From contig NZ_CP009555.1 in the NCBI RefSeq assembly GCF_000959365.1, positions 3,162,001 through 3,226,000 on the forward strand: a DNA stretch of 64,000 nucleotides, written 5' to 3'. Within the stretch, counting starts at the first letter, position 1, and every line of letters begins with the position of its first letter. The DNA is from Burkholderia oklahomensis C6786. Lineage in GTDB: Bacteria; Pseudomonadota; Gammaproteobacteria; Burkholderiales; Burkholderiaceae. The notes under the pieces are model-generated. The model was not told the origin of the DNA and did no database searches. It worked only from the letters and a program-made list of their open reading frames with translations. Both the position numbers and the translations under genes were made by a program. Positions 19,248-29,234 of the stretch are shown one piece after another.

Positions 19248-19556
19248 ATGGCGTCAACATACGATGAGCTGAAGGCTAAGCTAGATGAGCTCAATAAAGA
19301 AACTGAGGTCGCTCGTCAACGGGAAATAGCTGGAGCTCTATCAAAAATCCGCGAAGCCATTCTGAAGTATGAAATTCGCCCTGAACATATCTTTCCGAAC
19401 TGGACGCGCCTGCGCTCACCCGACAAACGACGTGGCCCGCTTTCTCCGAAGTATCGAAACCCAGTGACGGGGGAAACGTGGAGCGGTCGAGGCCGATCCC
19501 CAAAATGGATGGCTGGCTTGCCGCGTGACGAATTCCTAATCGATCGGTCAACGTAA
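19248..19556 (+). CDS. H-NS family nucleoid-associated protein
   Basis: 102 residues. The N-terminal helical/coiled-coil part (STYDELKAKLDELNKETEVA, then AGALSKIREAILKYEI) should dimerise. The C-terminal DNA-binding motif is YRNPVTGETWSGRGRSPKWM, the AT-hook-like H-NS signature. Start chosen at 19248, with GGAGAG before it. H-NS proteins silence AT-rich foreign DNA; this copy lies between an AT-rich stretch and a T6SS cassette, suggesting an island-borne paralogue rather than the core H-NS. Confidence 0.92.
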   Translation: MASTYDELKAKLDELNKETEVARQREIAGALSKIREAILKYEIRPEHIFPNWTRLRSPDKRRGPLSPKYRNPVTGETWSGRGRSPKWMAGLPRDEFLIDRST

Positions 19557-19905
19557 TCAGAAACCGAGCGCCCGGACGATAATCAAGTCCACACGTTGCC
19601 TGCAACTGTCATAAGAGAATCCGAGCCAGTAGACAAAAATTGATCCATCCGCAAGCTCAGTTTTGCTGCCGCGGGCCGTCCGGCAGCCGCTCGGCTCGTC
19701 CATAGACGGGACTGCCCTGATAATTCTGACAGGTCGGTCCCACTTTGTCCGATGCCCCACCATCAGGGCGATCGTGAACCTTCGTCAATTTGGCGGCCTT
19801 TTGTCCCGATCTTGCTAAAATTAACGCGCCGTGAGGAGTGCCTCAATCGCCTCGAAAATCAATACTCCTCCAATTCGAATCCAAGCAGAAACCTGAGAGT
19901 CTGCC
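19557..19905. other. Spacer between hns-like gene and vgrG
   Basis: About 350 bp. A 68-codon minus-strand frame exists but has no recognisable features. I see no supported gene. Confidence 0.4.
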
Positions 19906-22698
19906 GTGACCAATTTGAACGATACGCTACGCGGTTTCGCGTCGGGGGCGGTCGACTGGAATAAACGTCCAGTCGCGTTGCACTTCGGCGCCGCGCATGC
20001 CGCGATCGGCCATCTCCTGGCGCTGCAGCACGCGAGCGTTCAGGAAGGACTGATGACCGGGATACGGGGGCGTTTGACCTGCGTGTCGACCCGCCACGAC
20101 CTGCCGCCCGGCGTGTTCCTCGGCATTCCGGTTTCGATCCGGCTCGTGACCGACCGCGGACAGCTGCACTTGGTGAACGCGATCATCAGCGACGTCCAGA
20201 TCGGACAAAGCGACGGCGAACTCTGCGTGTACCAGCTGACCGTGTGCGACGTACTGTCGTTGATGGACAAGCGCACCAATTCGCGGGTGTTTCGAAAGCG
20301 GAACGTCGTCGAAATTCTCACCACGCTGTTCAACGAATGGCAGCAACGCAGCCCGGCCCTCGCGCGCGCGTTCGAATTCGATCTATCCAGCCTTCGCGCC
20401 GACCGCTATCCACTTCGCGAACTGACCCGCCAGGTCAATGAATCGGACGCGCACTTCGTGCGTCGCCTGTTGCGCCGCGAAGGGATCACCGTATTCGCGA
20501 AGGCCGGCCCGGCCAGGCGCGCGCAGAACATTCACGACGAAACGCCGGTGCATACGCTCGTATGCTGTGACGATCCGATGTCGCTGCCGACGGCGCCGGC
20601 GGGCACGGTTCGGCTGCATCCGCGCGACGCCGGCACCGAACAGCGCGACACGGTGACGCTGTTCGCGCTGCGCCGGCAGTTGGTTCCGGGCAAGGCTGGC
20701 CGGCCGTCATGGGATTACAAGAAGGCGCGGATCGACGAATCGACCGTCGGTTCGAGTCTCGATCAGGGCGAGTCGGGCAACGACCTGGCCAGGTTGCTGA
20801 CCGACGTCGCGATCGACATCCCGCACGCGGGCGATTCGTGGAGCGATCACGAGCGGCTCACGCACGCGCGCATGCTCGCGCACGAGTTCGAAGCCGAACG
20901 CTACGACGGCGTCAGCAGTGTGCGGGATCTCGCCGTGGGCGCGTGGATCACGCTGACGGGCGACCCGGACTGGGACGTGCAACTTGCCGACAAGCGCCAG
21001 TTCGTGATCACGTCGATCGACCACGATATTTGGAACAACCTGCCAAAAGGACTCAACGAACGCGTACAGGCGCTGTTCGCGGCGAGTCGCAATCTCGCGC
21101 AGGCAGCCGCTGCATTGCCGGGCGCGCTCGCGAAGGATGCGGATACGCGTTACGAGAACACGTTCACCTGCGTGCGCCGCGGCGTGCCGCTCGCGCCCGC
21201 GTACGACCCGCGGACCGACTTGCCGCCCGTGCATCTGCTGACGGGCACGATCGTCGGCGCAGAGGGTGAGGAAGTGTTCTGCGACGAGGACGGCCGGGTG
21301 CGCGTGCGGATTCACGGCCTCGATCCGGCGGATCACGCGCACGCGCAGGGCGCGGGCACCAACGACAACGCGGGCGACAGCGCGCCGATTCGCGTCGCGA
21401 CGAGTCTAGCCGGGACCAACTTCGGCGCATCGTTCCTGCCGCGCGTCGGCATGGAAGTTCTGTTGGGTTGCCTTTCGGGCGATCCGGACCGGTTGGTGAT
21501 CATCGGGGTGCTGGGCAACGGCGCGAATCCGCCGGCGACGTTCAGCCACACGGGGAGGCTGCCCGGCAACCGCTATCTATCGGGCATCAAGACGAAGGAA
21601 ATCAAGGGGCAGCGGTACAACCAGTTGCGTCTCGACGACACGCCCAATCAGATCAGCGCGCAGCTCGCGAGCGAACACGCGCATTCGCAGTTGAACCTTG
21701 GCTACCTGACTCAGCCGCGCGACAACGGCCACGGAAAAGATCGCGGAGAAGGCGCCGAGCTGCGCACCGACGCGGCGGCGGCGCTGCGGGCGGCGCAAGG
21801 CATCTTGCTGACGACCTACGCGCGCACCCAGGCGAGTGGCGGGCAACTCGATCGTGACGAACTGATTCGATTGCTCGGCGAATGCGCGGAGCTGTTCAAG
21901 GCGTTGGGCGACTACGCGGGGCAGCACGGCGGGCAGGCGGCGGATACGGCCGGCCAGCAGGCCGTTGCCGCGACCTTCAAGAACTGGGCGCCGGGAACGG
22001 GCGCGGGAGCGGCCGACTCCGGCACGGCGGACGCCACCGGCGAACAGGCGCTGATGGCGTTCGGCGCCCAGGCTGGGTCGGTAAATGTCACGCCGAAGAC
22101 GCATGTCACGTACGCGGGCGAGAACATCGACCAGGTCGCGCAGCAGCACCTGCAACTGATGAGCGGCCAGCGGTTCAACGCGACGGCGGGACAGGGGATG
22201 CAGCTGTTCGCTCGCGGCACGGGCGTGCAGGCGGTGGCGGGCGAAGGACCCGTGCTGCTGCAGGCGCAATCCGGCACGTTGACGGCGAATGCCCAGAAGG
22301 GCGTCAAGATCACGACGAACGAGAGCGAAGTGTTGGTGAGCGCGCCGAAGATCCGGCTCGTCGCGGAGGACGGCAGCTACATCGAGATCGGCAACGGCGT
22401 CACGTTGGGCACGGACGGTGACATCAAGCTGCTGTCGGCGTCGCATCAGTGGGGCGGGCCGTCGACCGCGCAAGCGACGAAGACCGCGTTCAACAATCAG
22501 CCGACGGATCAGCGTTTCAAGCTGCACTACCCGGGCGAGGACGGCGATTTGCCTGCGGCGGCGAACAAGCCATTTCGGATCACGCTGGACGACGGGCGCG
22601 TCATCGAGGGCAAGACCGATGCGAGCGGCCTGACGGATCTGGTCAAGGACGACGCGATGCGTATCGCGAAGATCGACTATCTGAAGCCGAAGCTTTGA
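19906..22698 (+). CDS. vgrG: Type VI secretion spike protein VgrG (TssI)
   Basis: 930 residues from a GTG start. The gp27-like part (about 20-390) includes LQHASVQEGLMTGIRGRLTC, FRKRNVVEILTTLFNEWQQR and LTRQVNESDAHFVRRLLRRE, typical of VgrG. The gp5/OB region follows (CDEDGRVRVRIHGLD; GASFLPRVGMEVLLGCLSGD). A DUF2345-type beta-helix comes after it (LLQAQSGTLTANAQKGVKIT; SAPKIRLVAEDGSYIEIGNG). The last ~80 residues (from FKLHYPGEDGDLPAAANKPF) are a small extra beta domain, probably for binding the cargo. It trimerises at the tip of the T6SS tube. No T6SS sheath or membrane genes are nearby, so this is an orphan spike using a machine encoded elsewhere. Confidence 0.93.
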   Translation: MTNLNDTLRGFASGAVDWNKRPVALHFGAAHAAIGHLLALQHASVQEGLMTGIRGRLTCVSTRHDLPPGVFLGIPVSIRLVTDRGQLHLVNAIISDVQIGQSDGELCVYQLTVCDVLSLMDKRTNSRVFRKRNVVEILTTLFNEWQQRSPALARAFEFDLSSLRADRYPLRELTRQVNESDAHFVRRLLRREGITVFAKAGPARRAQNIHDETPVHTLVCCDDPMSLPTAPAGTVRLHPRDAGTEQRDTVTLFALRRQLVPGKAGRPSWDYKKARIDESTVGSSLDQGESGNDLARLLTDVAIDIPHAGDSWSDHERLTHARMLAHEFEAERYDGVSSVRDLAVGAWITLTGDPDWDVQLADKRQFVITSIDHDIWNNLPKGLNERVQALFAASRNLAQAAAALPGALAKDADTRYENTFTCVRRGVPLAPAYDPRTDLPPVHLLTGTIVGAEGEEVFCDEDGRVRVRIHGLDPADHAHAQGAGTNDNAGDSAPIRVATSLAGTNFGASFLPRVGMEVLLGCLSGDPDRLVIIGVLGNGANPPATFSHTGRLPGNRYLSGIKTKEIKGQRYNQLRLDDTPNQISAQLASEHAHSQLNLGYLTQPRDNGHGKDRGEGAELRTDAAAALRAAQGILLTTYARTQASGGQLDRDELIRLLGECAELFKALGDYAGQHGGQAADTAGQQAVAATFKNWAPGTGAGAADSGTADATGEQALMAFGAQAGSVNVTPKTHVTYAGENIDQVAQQHLQLMSGQRFNATAGQGMQLFARGTGVQAVAGEGPVLLQAQSGTLTANAQKGVKITTNESEVLVSAPKIRLVAEDGSYIEIGNGVTLGTDGDIKLLSASHQWGGPSTAQATKTAFNNQPTDQRFKLHYPGEDGDLPAAANKPFRITLDDGRVIEGKTDASGLTDLVKDDAMRIAKIDYLKPKL

Positions 22699-22711
22699 AC
22701 CCGAGCGAACG

Positions 22712-24952
22712 ATGAACGGTATCAACGATCAGTGCTTCACCGCCGCCCATGGGGCGGGCGTCACGATGGCGAATCGGCCGGGCGATCGGCCCGTGCCGAT
22801 TCCGCGTGATCTGCCGGGCGTGGTGATCTTCATACACGGCGTCAACGATCCCGGTGCGGCTTTTTTCACCGTGGAGCGCGGGCTGTGCCAGGGGCTCAAC
22901 GAGCGATTGTCGCGAAGCGATCTGCGGCCGGGGGAGTATGGCAACGAATATGCCGAAGCCATCAAAGCGAAAAGCCAAAAGAGCCCGTTCTTCGATAGCA
23001 AAATCGCCAACGATCCGGACATGTATCTGTATCGACGTTCGGAAAGTGGCGGCGCCCACAGCATGTTCCTGCCGTTCTACTGGGGCTATCGCGCGGCGGA
23101 CAACGAGATCGCGAAGATCAACAGTCCGGGCGAGGTCAAGAGCCGCGTCGCGGACAGCGACGGCAACCTGCTGACGCGCGGCCAGTATCAGGACATCCAC
23201 GCGAACCGGCTCGACGCCCATTTCGGCAAGGGCGGCGGGTTTTTCGCCAACGCGACGAACAATATCCCTCAGATGTACAGCCGCGGATTCGAACCGGACA
23301 AGCTGGAGCGCACGGTCATGCAAAACGCGCTTGCCGGCAATACGATTTTCGCCGGCAAGTCGCCCGATCGCCGCTACTTCGTGCTGGCCGCCGCTCGCCT
23401 GGCGAACCTCATCAAGACCATTCGGACCATCCAGCCGTCCGCGCTCGCGCTGGAACACGGAATGGATCCTCAGCACGAAACGATCACCGTGATGGGGCAC
23501 AGCCAGGGCACGATCATCACGCTGCTCGCGCAGGCGATGCTCAAGCAGCAAGGTCAACGCTGCGTCGATTGCATCATCATGGTCGACACGCCGTACAGCC
23601 TTCAGTTCACCAAGGACGGTAGCCATCAAACCGGGCACGCGAAGCTCAAGACGCTGGTCGACATCGTCAACGCGGTGACAAGCGAGCCGCATACGATTCC
23701 GGACCTGGCCAAGCTGATGATCGACTCGGCTCACTCATGCGGGCGCGCCGGACAGAACTGGAGCAAGACGCAAGGAACGCGGCTGGACAAGAGCGGCAAG
23801 AACTGGATCACGTTCGACGAGCGCGACAATCGCGGCAAGGTCTATCTCTACTTCTGCCCGGAAGACACCGTGGTGGGCCTCGACAAGGTACGCGGGATCG
23901 GCACGTTCGGCGTGCCCGACGAGGTTCCGGCCGATGGTGCGGCAGCCAAGCTTGGCAAAACGATGCACGCGATGACGGTGCTCGAACCAAAGCGCTTTTT
24001 TCAGCGCATGTGGACGCGGCTGGAGCGCGACCAGGACGGCAAGGGGAAGCGCTCGAAGGTCGCCGTCGGCACGCCGCCCGCGCGCATGCCGGTTCGGGAT
24101 CAGGTTCAGCGATTGACACCGGGGCCCGACACGGACGGCACGATGCTCGGCACATTGGTCGAATCCGGCAAGAACATGGCGCTGCAGGCATCGTTCAAGC
24201 GCAACGACATTCGCCTCATCAACGGCGAGCAACTGAAGCCGCCGCACGAGCCCGACCTGTACGGCGGTGAGGTTCAGAAAGGCGGGCAGGTGCCCGGGCA
24301 CGCCGATGTCGCCGGATTGATGCGTCCCGACGACGTGACGAAAAACGTCGCGCTCGGCAATCAGTACGCGAAGTTCAAATGGAAAGACGTCGCGGCGACG
24401 GACGATCCGGGCGCCAGCATCGAGCCGCACAAGCTGGCGTTCAATCGCGGCCGTCCGGTCGACGAGCAATCGCACAACTGGCGCATCGTGCCGAGTCAGT
24501 CGCTCGGTTCGATTCTGTCGGCGGCCGCCACGGGCGGACGGTATCAGACGTACGTGATCCAACGCGAGGAGACCCCGGACGAGGTTCGCAAGCGCATGGG
24601 TACCGATGCCGATCAACTGGAAGCGAACAACTATCATTCGGGCGTTCTGCTCAGTTCGGAGAATCATCGCTGGGTCACGGCGATGGACGTGGCGATCGGC
24701 CAGGCGGTGACGCTGGATGATCCGGACTGGCGGCAGTTGTTGCTTTTGATGGCGGATTGGAAGATGACGTCTCGCGCGTTTAAGCAAATGAAGGAATGCA
24801 AAGCCTTCAATCGGTTGGATAAACATACGCGCAATTTTCTGGACGCATGCTCAACGTACTACCGAACCGGTCAATTCCCGGCTGAGAAATTCGTGACGCT
24901 TACACTTCCGCCATTGGTTACCAGCGAACTAAAGGCTGAAAGCAAAACATGA
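22712..24952 (+). CDS. tle3: T6SS phospholipase effector, Tle3 type (DUF3274)
   Basis: 746 residues, alpha/beta-hydrolase fold. PGVVIFIHGVNDPGAAFF supplies the oxyanion-hole region and TVMGHSQGTIITLLAQAML holds the GHSQG nucleophile elbow (Ser264), the form used by Tle3-family lipases. The C-terminal DUF3274-like part includes ATGGRYQTYVIQREETPDEV and DVAIGQAVTLDDPDWRQLLL. Tle3 enzymes degrade membrane phospholipids in the periplasm of attacked bacteria. It starts 13 bp after vgrG and precedes the Tla3-like adaptor gene, the partner that loads Tle3 onto VgrG in Pseudomonas. No immunity gene adjoins it. Confidence 0.87.
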   Translation: MNGINDQCFTAAHGAGVTMANRPGDRPVPIPRDLPGVVIFIHGVNDPGAAFFTVERGLCQGLNERLSRSDLRPGEYGNEYAEAIKAKSQKSPFFDSKIANDPDMYLYRRSESGGAHSMFLPFYWGYRAADNEIAKINSPGEVKSRVADSDGNLLTRGQYQDIHANRLDAHFGKGGGFFANATNNIPQMYSRGFEPDKLERTVMQNALAGNTIFAGKSPDRRYFVLAAARLANLIKTIRTIQPSALALEHGMDPQHETITVMGHSQGTIITLLAQAMLKQQGQRCVDCIIMVDTPYSLQFTKDGSHQTGHAKLKTLVDIVNAVTSEPHTIPDLAKLMIDSAHSCGRAGQNWSKTQGTRLDKSGKNWITFDERDNRGKVYLYFCPEDTVVGLDKVRGIGTFGVPDEVPADGAAAKLGKTMHAMTVLEPKRFFQRMWTRLERDQDGKGKRSKVAVGTPPARMPVRDQVQRLTPGPDTDGTMLGTLVESGKNMALQASFKRNDIRLINGEQLKPPHEPDLYGGEVQKGGQVPGHADVAGLMRPDDVTKNVALGNQYAKFKWKDVAATDDPGASIEPHKLAFNRGRPVDEQSHNWRIVPSQSLGSILSAAATGGRYQTYVIQREETPDEVRKRMGTDADQLEANNYHSGVLLSSENHRWVTAMDVAIGQAVTLDDPDWRQLLLLMADWKMTSRAFKQMKECKAFNRLDKHTRNFLDACSTYYRTGQFPAEKFVTLTLPPLVTSELKAESKT

Positions 24953-24970
24953 GATTATTGAAGAGGCGCT

Positions 24971-26629
24971 ATGAAACCTCGTATCTGGCCGTTCGCGGCT
25001 GTGTTCGTTTTGATCGCGCTAGTTTGGACATTCCTCGTGATGACGCAGCATTATCATCATTGGCAAGCAACGGGACAGGAGATGCCGGGCATGGCGGGTA
25101 GCATTCGGAACGGGGTATTGGTTGCACTGGGTGTCGTTGCAGCGGCCTTTGCGGCGAGCTATGTCTGGCTGCATCGAGTTCCACATGAACCGATGCCGGC
25201 AGCCGTGAGTTCCGCGTCAACCGTTTCGGAGACGCCGGCAGCAGTAATGCACGGCAACAACGGTGCGCCGGCGTTGCTTGCCCAGACAGGCGAGAAATTC
25301 GTGTTGGAAGTCCGCGGTCTGGGGCTCGTGACAGGGCGCAATGCAAATGATGAGATTTGGAAGGCCATCGAAGCGAAGGCAGATAATTATTCGACGTACA
25401 TGTCCAAAAATTCCGCGGACTACCCGGATAACGACGATAGCCGGATGACCTATCTGGACGTTGCGACCGGCCTGAGCTTCCAATTGGCAGCTCATCATTC
25501 CGTCGAATATTGGCCGGTTCCGGTATTCATCTGGGAGCCGCCGAAGGCTCAGCGCGCCGACCGGCCAGGCGCAGAACTTTCCGGTCTTCGACAGGAGGCG
25601 AGCCTGGGCGTCACGTTGCTGCTATGGCAGGAAGATGCGAACACCGACGACGGCACCAGCATCGTCGAGAAGTTATTCGCGTTCTTCGACGCGCATCCGG
25701 ATGTTCCTGAAGCGGTAATCGTGACGTTTGATGGGGCAGCTACCCGAAAGCTCAACCAGACACCGGGTTATGTGGATACATTCAAGCAGTCGAACATCCC
25801 CTCGATGCCGGACAGCATGGTTTCGATGCTCGTGTCCCGCTCAGATCGAGTCGACAGGCTGATCCGTCCGTACGCTGTCGAACAGACCGAGGACGTCAAC
25901 AAGAACACTACCGATTACGATATCACGCGTCTGTGGAACTACTTCTGGAAGATCAATCACGATTCCGGGCCAGACAGCTTCTCCGCACATTACGATGCTC
26001 AGGAACGGAAGGCAGGCGTCGATACGCCGATGTCACCGGGTTTTGTCACTTCGGCTTGGTGGCAAACCAAACTCCCCGATTTCTGGAAAACGATCAGCAA
26101 CAAAGGGCCGGGCGAGTTCAAACCAACGCCGTACATCCCGGTGCGCTGGACGACATGGCAGGTGAAGCAATTCGACAACGCGCCGCTGCTCGGCTACCTG
26201 CATCGGCCCATCGACGTGAAATTCGCCGATGCGCACGGCAAGCCGCTCAAGACCGCGCAGCAAGCGGAAGCGCTCAAGGCGGGGTGGCAGCAGGCCATCG
26301 ATACGCTGCCGACCGGGGAAACGCCGAAGCGGGTCTTCTATGACACGACGGGCGATCGCACCTGGGTCGTGCCGATCAACCAGGCGCTCGCGCAAAGCGG
26401 CCCGTCCGCGCCGAGTCTCGATGACGTGAAGGAAGGCTACGACATCGGCCGCCGGATCGGGAACACGGGCATCAGCTCGCCGTTGGTCCAAATCGGACTC
26501 GGTCTGATTGCCGGCTACAACGAAGGCGGAGCCAGCGCCACGATCAATCGGCGGCCGAACGGCACGGCGACGATCGTGATGGTGAGCCCGCCGACGCACA
26601 AGCAATCGGATGTGAATCCTTTCCGATAA
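24971..26629 (+). CDS. tla3: T6SS lipase adaptor, Tla3 type (DUF2875)
   Basis: 552 residues. Two hydrophobic segments lie at the N-terminus (FAAVFVLIALVWTFLVM and GVLVALGVVAAAFAASYVWL), so it is probably anchored in the inner membrane. The rest resembles the DUF2875/Tla3 domain: FVLEVRGLGLVTGRNANDEI, SVEYWPVPVFIWEPPKAQ, ASLGVTLLLWQEDANTDDGT, and a C-terminal TWVVPINQALAQSGPSAPSL and INRRPNGTATIVMVSPP. Tla3 proteins bind Tle3 and bring it to VgrG. The gene lies 18 bp after tle3 and 9 bp before the PAAR gene. Confidence 0.8.
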   Translation: MKPRIWPFAAVFVLIALVWTFLVMTQHYHHWQATGQEMPGMAGSIRNGVLVALGVVAAAFAASYVWLHRVPHEPMPAAVSSASTVSETPAAVMHGNNGAPALLAQTGEKFVLEVRGLGLVTGRNANDEIWKAIEAKADNYSTYMSKNSADYPDNDDSRMTYLDVATGLSFQLAAHHSVEYWPVPVFIWEPPKAQRADRPGAELSGLRQEASLGVTLLLWQEDANTDDGTSIVEKLFAFFDAHPDVPEAVIVTFDGAATRKLNQTPGYVDTFKQSNIPSMPDSMVSMLVSRSDRVDRLIRPYAVEQTEDVNKNTTDYDITRLWNYFWKINHDSGPDSFSAHYDAQERKAGVDTPMSPGFVTSAWWQTKLPDFWKTISNKGPGEFKPTPYIPVRWTTWQVKQFDNAPLLGYLHRPIDVKFADAHGKPLKTAQQAEALKAGWQQAIDTLPTGETPKRVFYDTTGDRTWVVPINQALAQSGPSAPSLDDVKEGYDIGRRIGNTGISSPLVQIGLGLIAGYNEGGASATINRRPNGTATIVMVSPPTHKQSDVNPFR

Positions 26630-26638
26630 GAGGCGCGT

Positions 26639-26902
26639 ATGCGCGGCGTGATTCGCATTGGTGACTCGACTTCGCACGGCGGCTGCGTCGAAACCGGCCG
26701 CGAGAGCTCAACCGTGATGGGGCGGGCGGTGGCCTGTGTCGGCGACCGCTGCACGTGCCCGATGAACGGACACGAACATTGCGTGATCGTGGAGGGCGAC
26801 GAAGGCGTGCGAATCGATGGGCGCGCGGTGGCTTTCGACGGCCACAAGACGTCGTGCGGCGCGACGCTCATCTCGTCAATGTCGACGTCCGGGCGCACAT
26901 AA
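26639..26902 (+). CDS. PAAR-domain T6SS spike-tip protein
   Basis: 87 residues with a short PAAR domain: IRIGDSTSHGGCVETGRESS, MGRAVACVGDRCTCPMNGHE, and the closing AFDGHKTSCGATLISS. His and Cys residues would bind the single zinc at the tip. PAAR caps the VgrG trimer. Last gene of the vgrG-tle3-tla3-PAAR cassette; directly after it comes a transposase remnant, where an immunity gene might have been. Confidence 0.9.
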   Translation: MRGVIRIGDSTSHGGCVETGRESSTVMGRAVACVGDRCTCPMNGHEHCVIVEGDEGVRIDGRAVAFDGHKTSCGATLISSMSTSGRT

Positions 26903-26950
26903 CGGAATTGGTCTGGAAGCACCACAAGTGCGACCTAGCAGCAGACCGAT

Positions 26951-27946
26951 ATGTCACGACTCGACCAACTTGGCCGCCACTCGCCCGAGCCATTCCGAAA
27001 AGCTACCGGCGACGATCTCACGTGCTTCATCGTCATGCCAAACTCGGATCACTTGCCCTGCCGCATATCGGCCGACGGCACGAAGTGGAACCTCTATGAG
27101 CAGAACCTGCTGTCCGAATACCCCATCCGTTACGGCGGCTATGGCGGCATCGGCTACTACCACGTCTCGGACAAGTACATCGTGCTGTTCAGCCACTTCA
27201 TCCCGTGTGGCGTGCACGAGGCCGTCGACATTCTCGACGGGCTGATCAAGAACACGTCCGACATCCAGCCGGACATGGTCCACGGCGACACGCACGCGCA
27301 AAGCGCGCCGGTCTTCGCGCTCGCACATCTGCTCGGCATCAACCCGATGCCTCGCATCCGCGACGTCAAGGATCTGGTCTTCTATAAGGCCGACCGATGC
27401 CGGCGCTACAAGAACTTCGAGTCACTGTTCCGGGTGAGCATCGACTGGACCCTGATTGAGCGGCACTTCCCCGACATGCTACGCGTGGCCATCTCGATCA
27501 AGGCCGGCCTCATGACGCCTTCGACGATCCTGCGGCGCCTCGGCTCCGAGAGCGTGAAGAACAAGCTGTACTTCGCGTTTCACGAGCTCGGGCGCGTCAT
27601 CCGCACGATGTTCCTGCTGCGTTACATCCACGACCCAGAGATGCGCCGCACGATTCACGCCGCGACGAACAAGAGCGAGCAGTTCAACGATTGCGCGAAA
27701 TGGCTAATGTTCGGTGGGGATATTATCGCGGAGAACCTTCGGCATGAGCAGCGCAAGGTCATCAAGTACAACCAGCTCGTCGCGAACAGGGTCATCCTCT
27801 ATAACGTGCAGTGGAAGTCGCGCAAGCTCAAGGAAATGCAGACGAAACGCCATCCGGTCGACGCCGATGTGCTCGAGGCGCTCTCGCCATACCGCAGAGA
27901 CCACATCAACCGGCTCGGCTCCTATCTGCTCGACCTCCAGCGGTAA
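26951..27946 (+). pseudogene. Tn3-family transposase TnpA, C-terminal remnant
   Basis: 331 codons of open frame match only the C-terminal third of the ~1000-residue TnpA. Signatures are SDKYIVLFSHFIPCGVHEAV, IQPDMVHGDTHAQSAPVFAL (first catalytic Asp), RIRDVKDLVFYKADRCRRY and the final Glu region FHELGRVIRTMFLLRYIHD, then AATNKSEQFNDCAKWLMFGG. The N-terminal ~650 residues and the resolvase are absent, and I cannot see Tn3-type terminal repeats, so it cannot move. It abuts the PAAR gene. Confidence 0.85.
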
Positions 27947-28304
27947 GTGCCGCCGCTCGATCCGGTGATCGACTTTGATTTTTCTTTAAAATCAGCGGTT
28001 TAAGGCCATTTTGGCGAAAAATTTGCGAATCCCGGCCGACCCTCTTTCTGCGATGAGCTTTTTTATCTCATTGGGTCATCGATGCCTTCGATACCTGTAT
28101 CGATATTATCCGTTGGCGATGTGGTGCGCCGCATCGTAAGCTGCTCCTCCAAGTCGTGTTCGATTGAAAGTGTGAATTGAAGAATCGCGTCTTGATTGTG
28201 CGACGGGCGATGGAGCCTGAAACCCTCGCGCTCAAGCGCGCCACGCTGGGCATATCGAGAAGTTTCAAACCGCAACTGCCCATATTCGGGTTCGAAGCGC
28301 TGAA
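27947..28304. other. Spacer after the Tn3 remnant
   Basis: About 360 bp, AT-rich at its start (TTTTTCTTTAAAATCAG region), with no supported gene. It may contain the scar of the old transposon end. Confidence 0.4.
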
Positions 28305-29147
28305 ATGGATGAAGGGTTCATCGGGCAATCAATTGGGCCAATGGCCATGAATTGCACTGGTGAGCGACTGTTCAGGGTCGATGTGCGGGGGCCGGCTCAG
28401 GCGCCCACGCTGGTGCTTCTCCATTCCCTTGGAACCGACATGCATCTGTGGGACCCGCAAATGGAGCGCCTCACGCAACGATATCGCGTCGTCCGGCTGG
28501 ACATCAGGGGTCACGGATTGAGCGCTGTCGACGCCCAGCCGTTTTCGATGTCGGATCTCGCGGATGATGTCATGGCGGTCCTGGATCAGCTGCGGATCAA
28601 GGAGTTCCACGTTGCGGGCGCTTCGATCGGAGGAACGATCGCGCAATGGATCGGCTTCAAGATCCCCCGGCGGGTACGCGGAATGATCATCATCGACACG
28701 GCGCTCGTCAATGCGGCTCCACCGGCGCTCTGGCGGGCCCGGGCCGAGGATGTCTTCAATCACGGGATCGAGCATCTGGAAGTGGAGATTCTCAGCCGCT
28801 GGGTGACGCCGGGTTTCGTCCATAGCCCGGATGCGGACGGCATGAAGCAGATGCTGCGTCGAACCTCAGTGGAGGCGTTCGCCGGGTGCTCGCTGGCCAT
28901 CGCCGAGTCGGATCTGACGAACATGAATATCCCGGGCGTGAGGGCGGTCGTGATCAGAGGCAGCGACGATACGCTGACGCCAATGGACTATGCGCAACGC
29001 CTGGCCGACAAGCGGAACGCCGAACTGCACATTATCCAGGGGGCGGCGCACTTGCCGAATTTCGAGCGACCCGACGCGCTCACCGACGAAATCATTTCGT
29101 TTATCGAGAACACGAAAATCCCCGCCGCGAGCGAAAGCCGGGAATGA
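28305..29147 (+). CDS. Alpha/beta hydrolase (3-oxoadipate enol-lactonase-like)
   Basis: 280 residues from ATG 28305; an in-frame ATG at 28341 (MAMNCTGERL) is an equally good start. The alpha/beta-hydrolase pattern is clear: LVLLHSLGTDMHLWDPQMER (oxyanion-hole region), RLDIRGHGLSAVDAQPFSMS, nucleophile VAGASIGGTIAQWIGF (Ser in GASIGG), and a late IRGSDDTLTP (acid) and QGAAHLPNFERPD (His). This is the PcaD-like pattern, but no other beta-ketoadipate genes are present, so a specific lactonase role is not supported. First of four small genes in a row. Confidence 0.8.
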   Translation: MDEGFIGQSIGPMAMNCTGERLFRVDVRGPAQAPTLVLLHSLGTDMHLWDPQMERLTQRYRVVRLDIRGHGLSAVDAQPFSMSDLADDVMAVLDQLRIKEFHVAGASIGGTIAQWIGFKIPRRVRGMIIIDTALVNAAPPALWRARAEDVFNHGIEHLEVEILSRWVTPGFVHSPDADGMKQMLRRTSVEAFAGCSLAIAESDLTNMNIPGVRAVVIRGSDDTLTPMDYAQRLADKRNAELHIIQGAAHLPNFERPDALTDEIISFIENTKIPAASESRE

Positions 29148-29234
29148 GGAACAGGCGTTCCGCGGAGTGTGCGTGACTGGATTCGCAGTGTGGCGAGATT
29201 GCGCGGATCCTGCATTTTGGTCGGAGTGAATCTT

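Noticed and set aside
19557..19763. 68-codon minus-strand frame after the hns-like gene
   Set aside because: Short, no ribosome site or recognisable motif.
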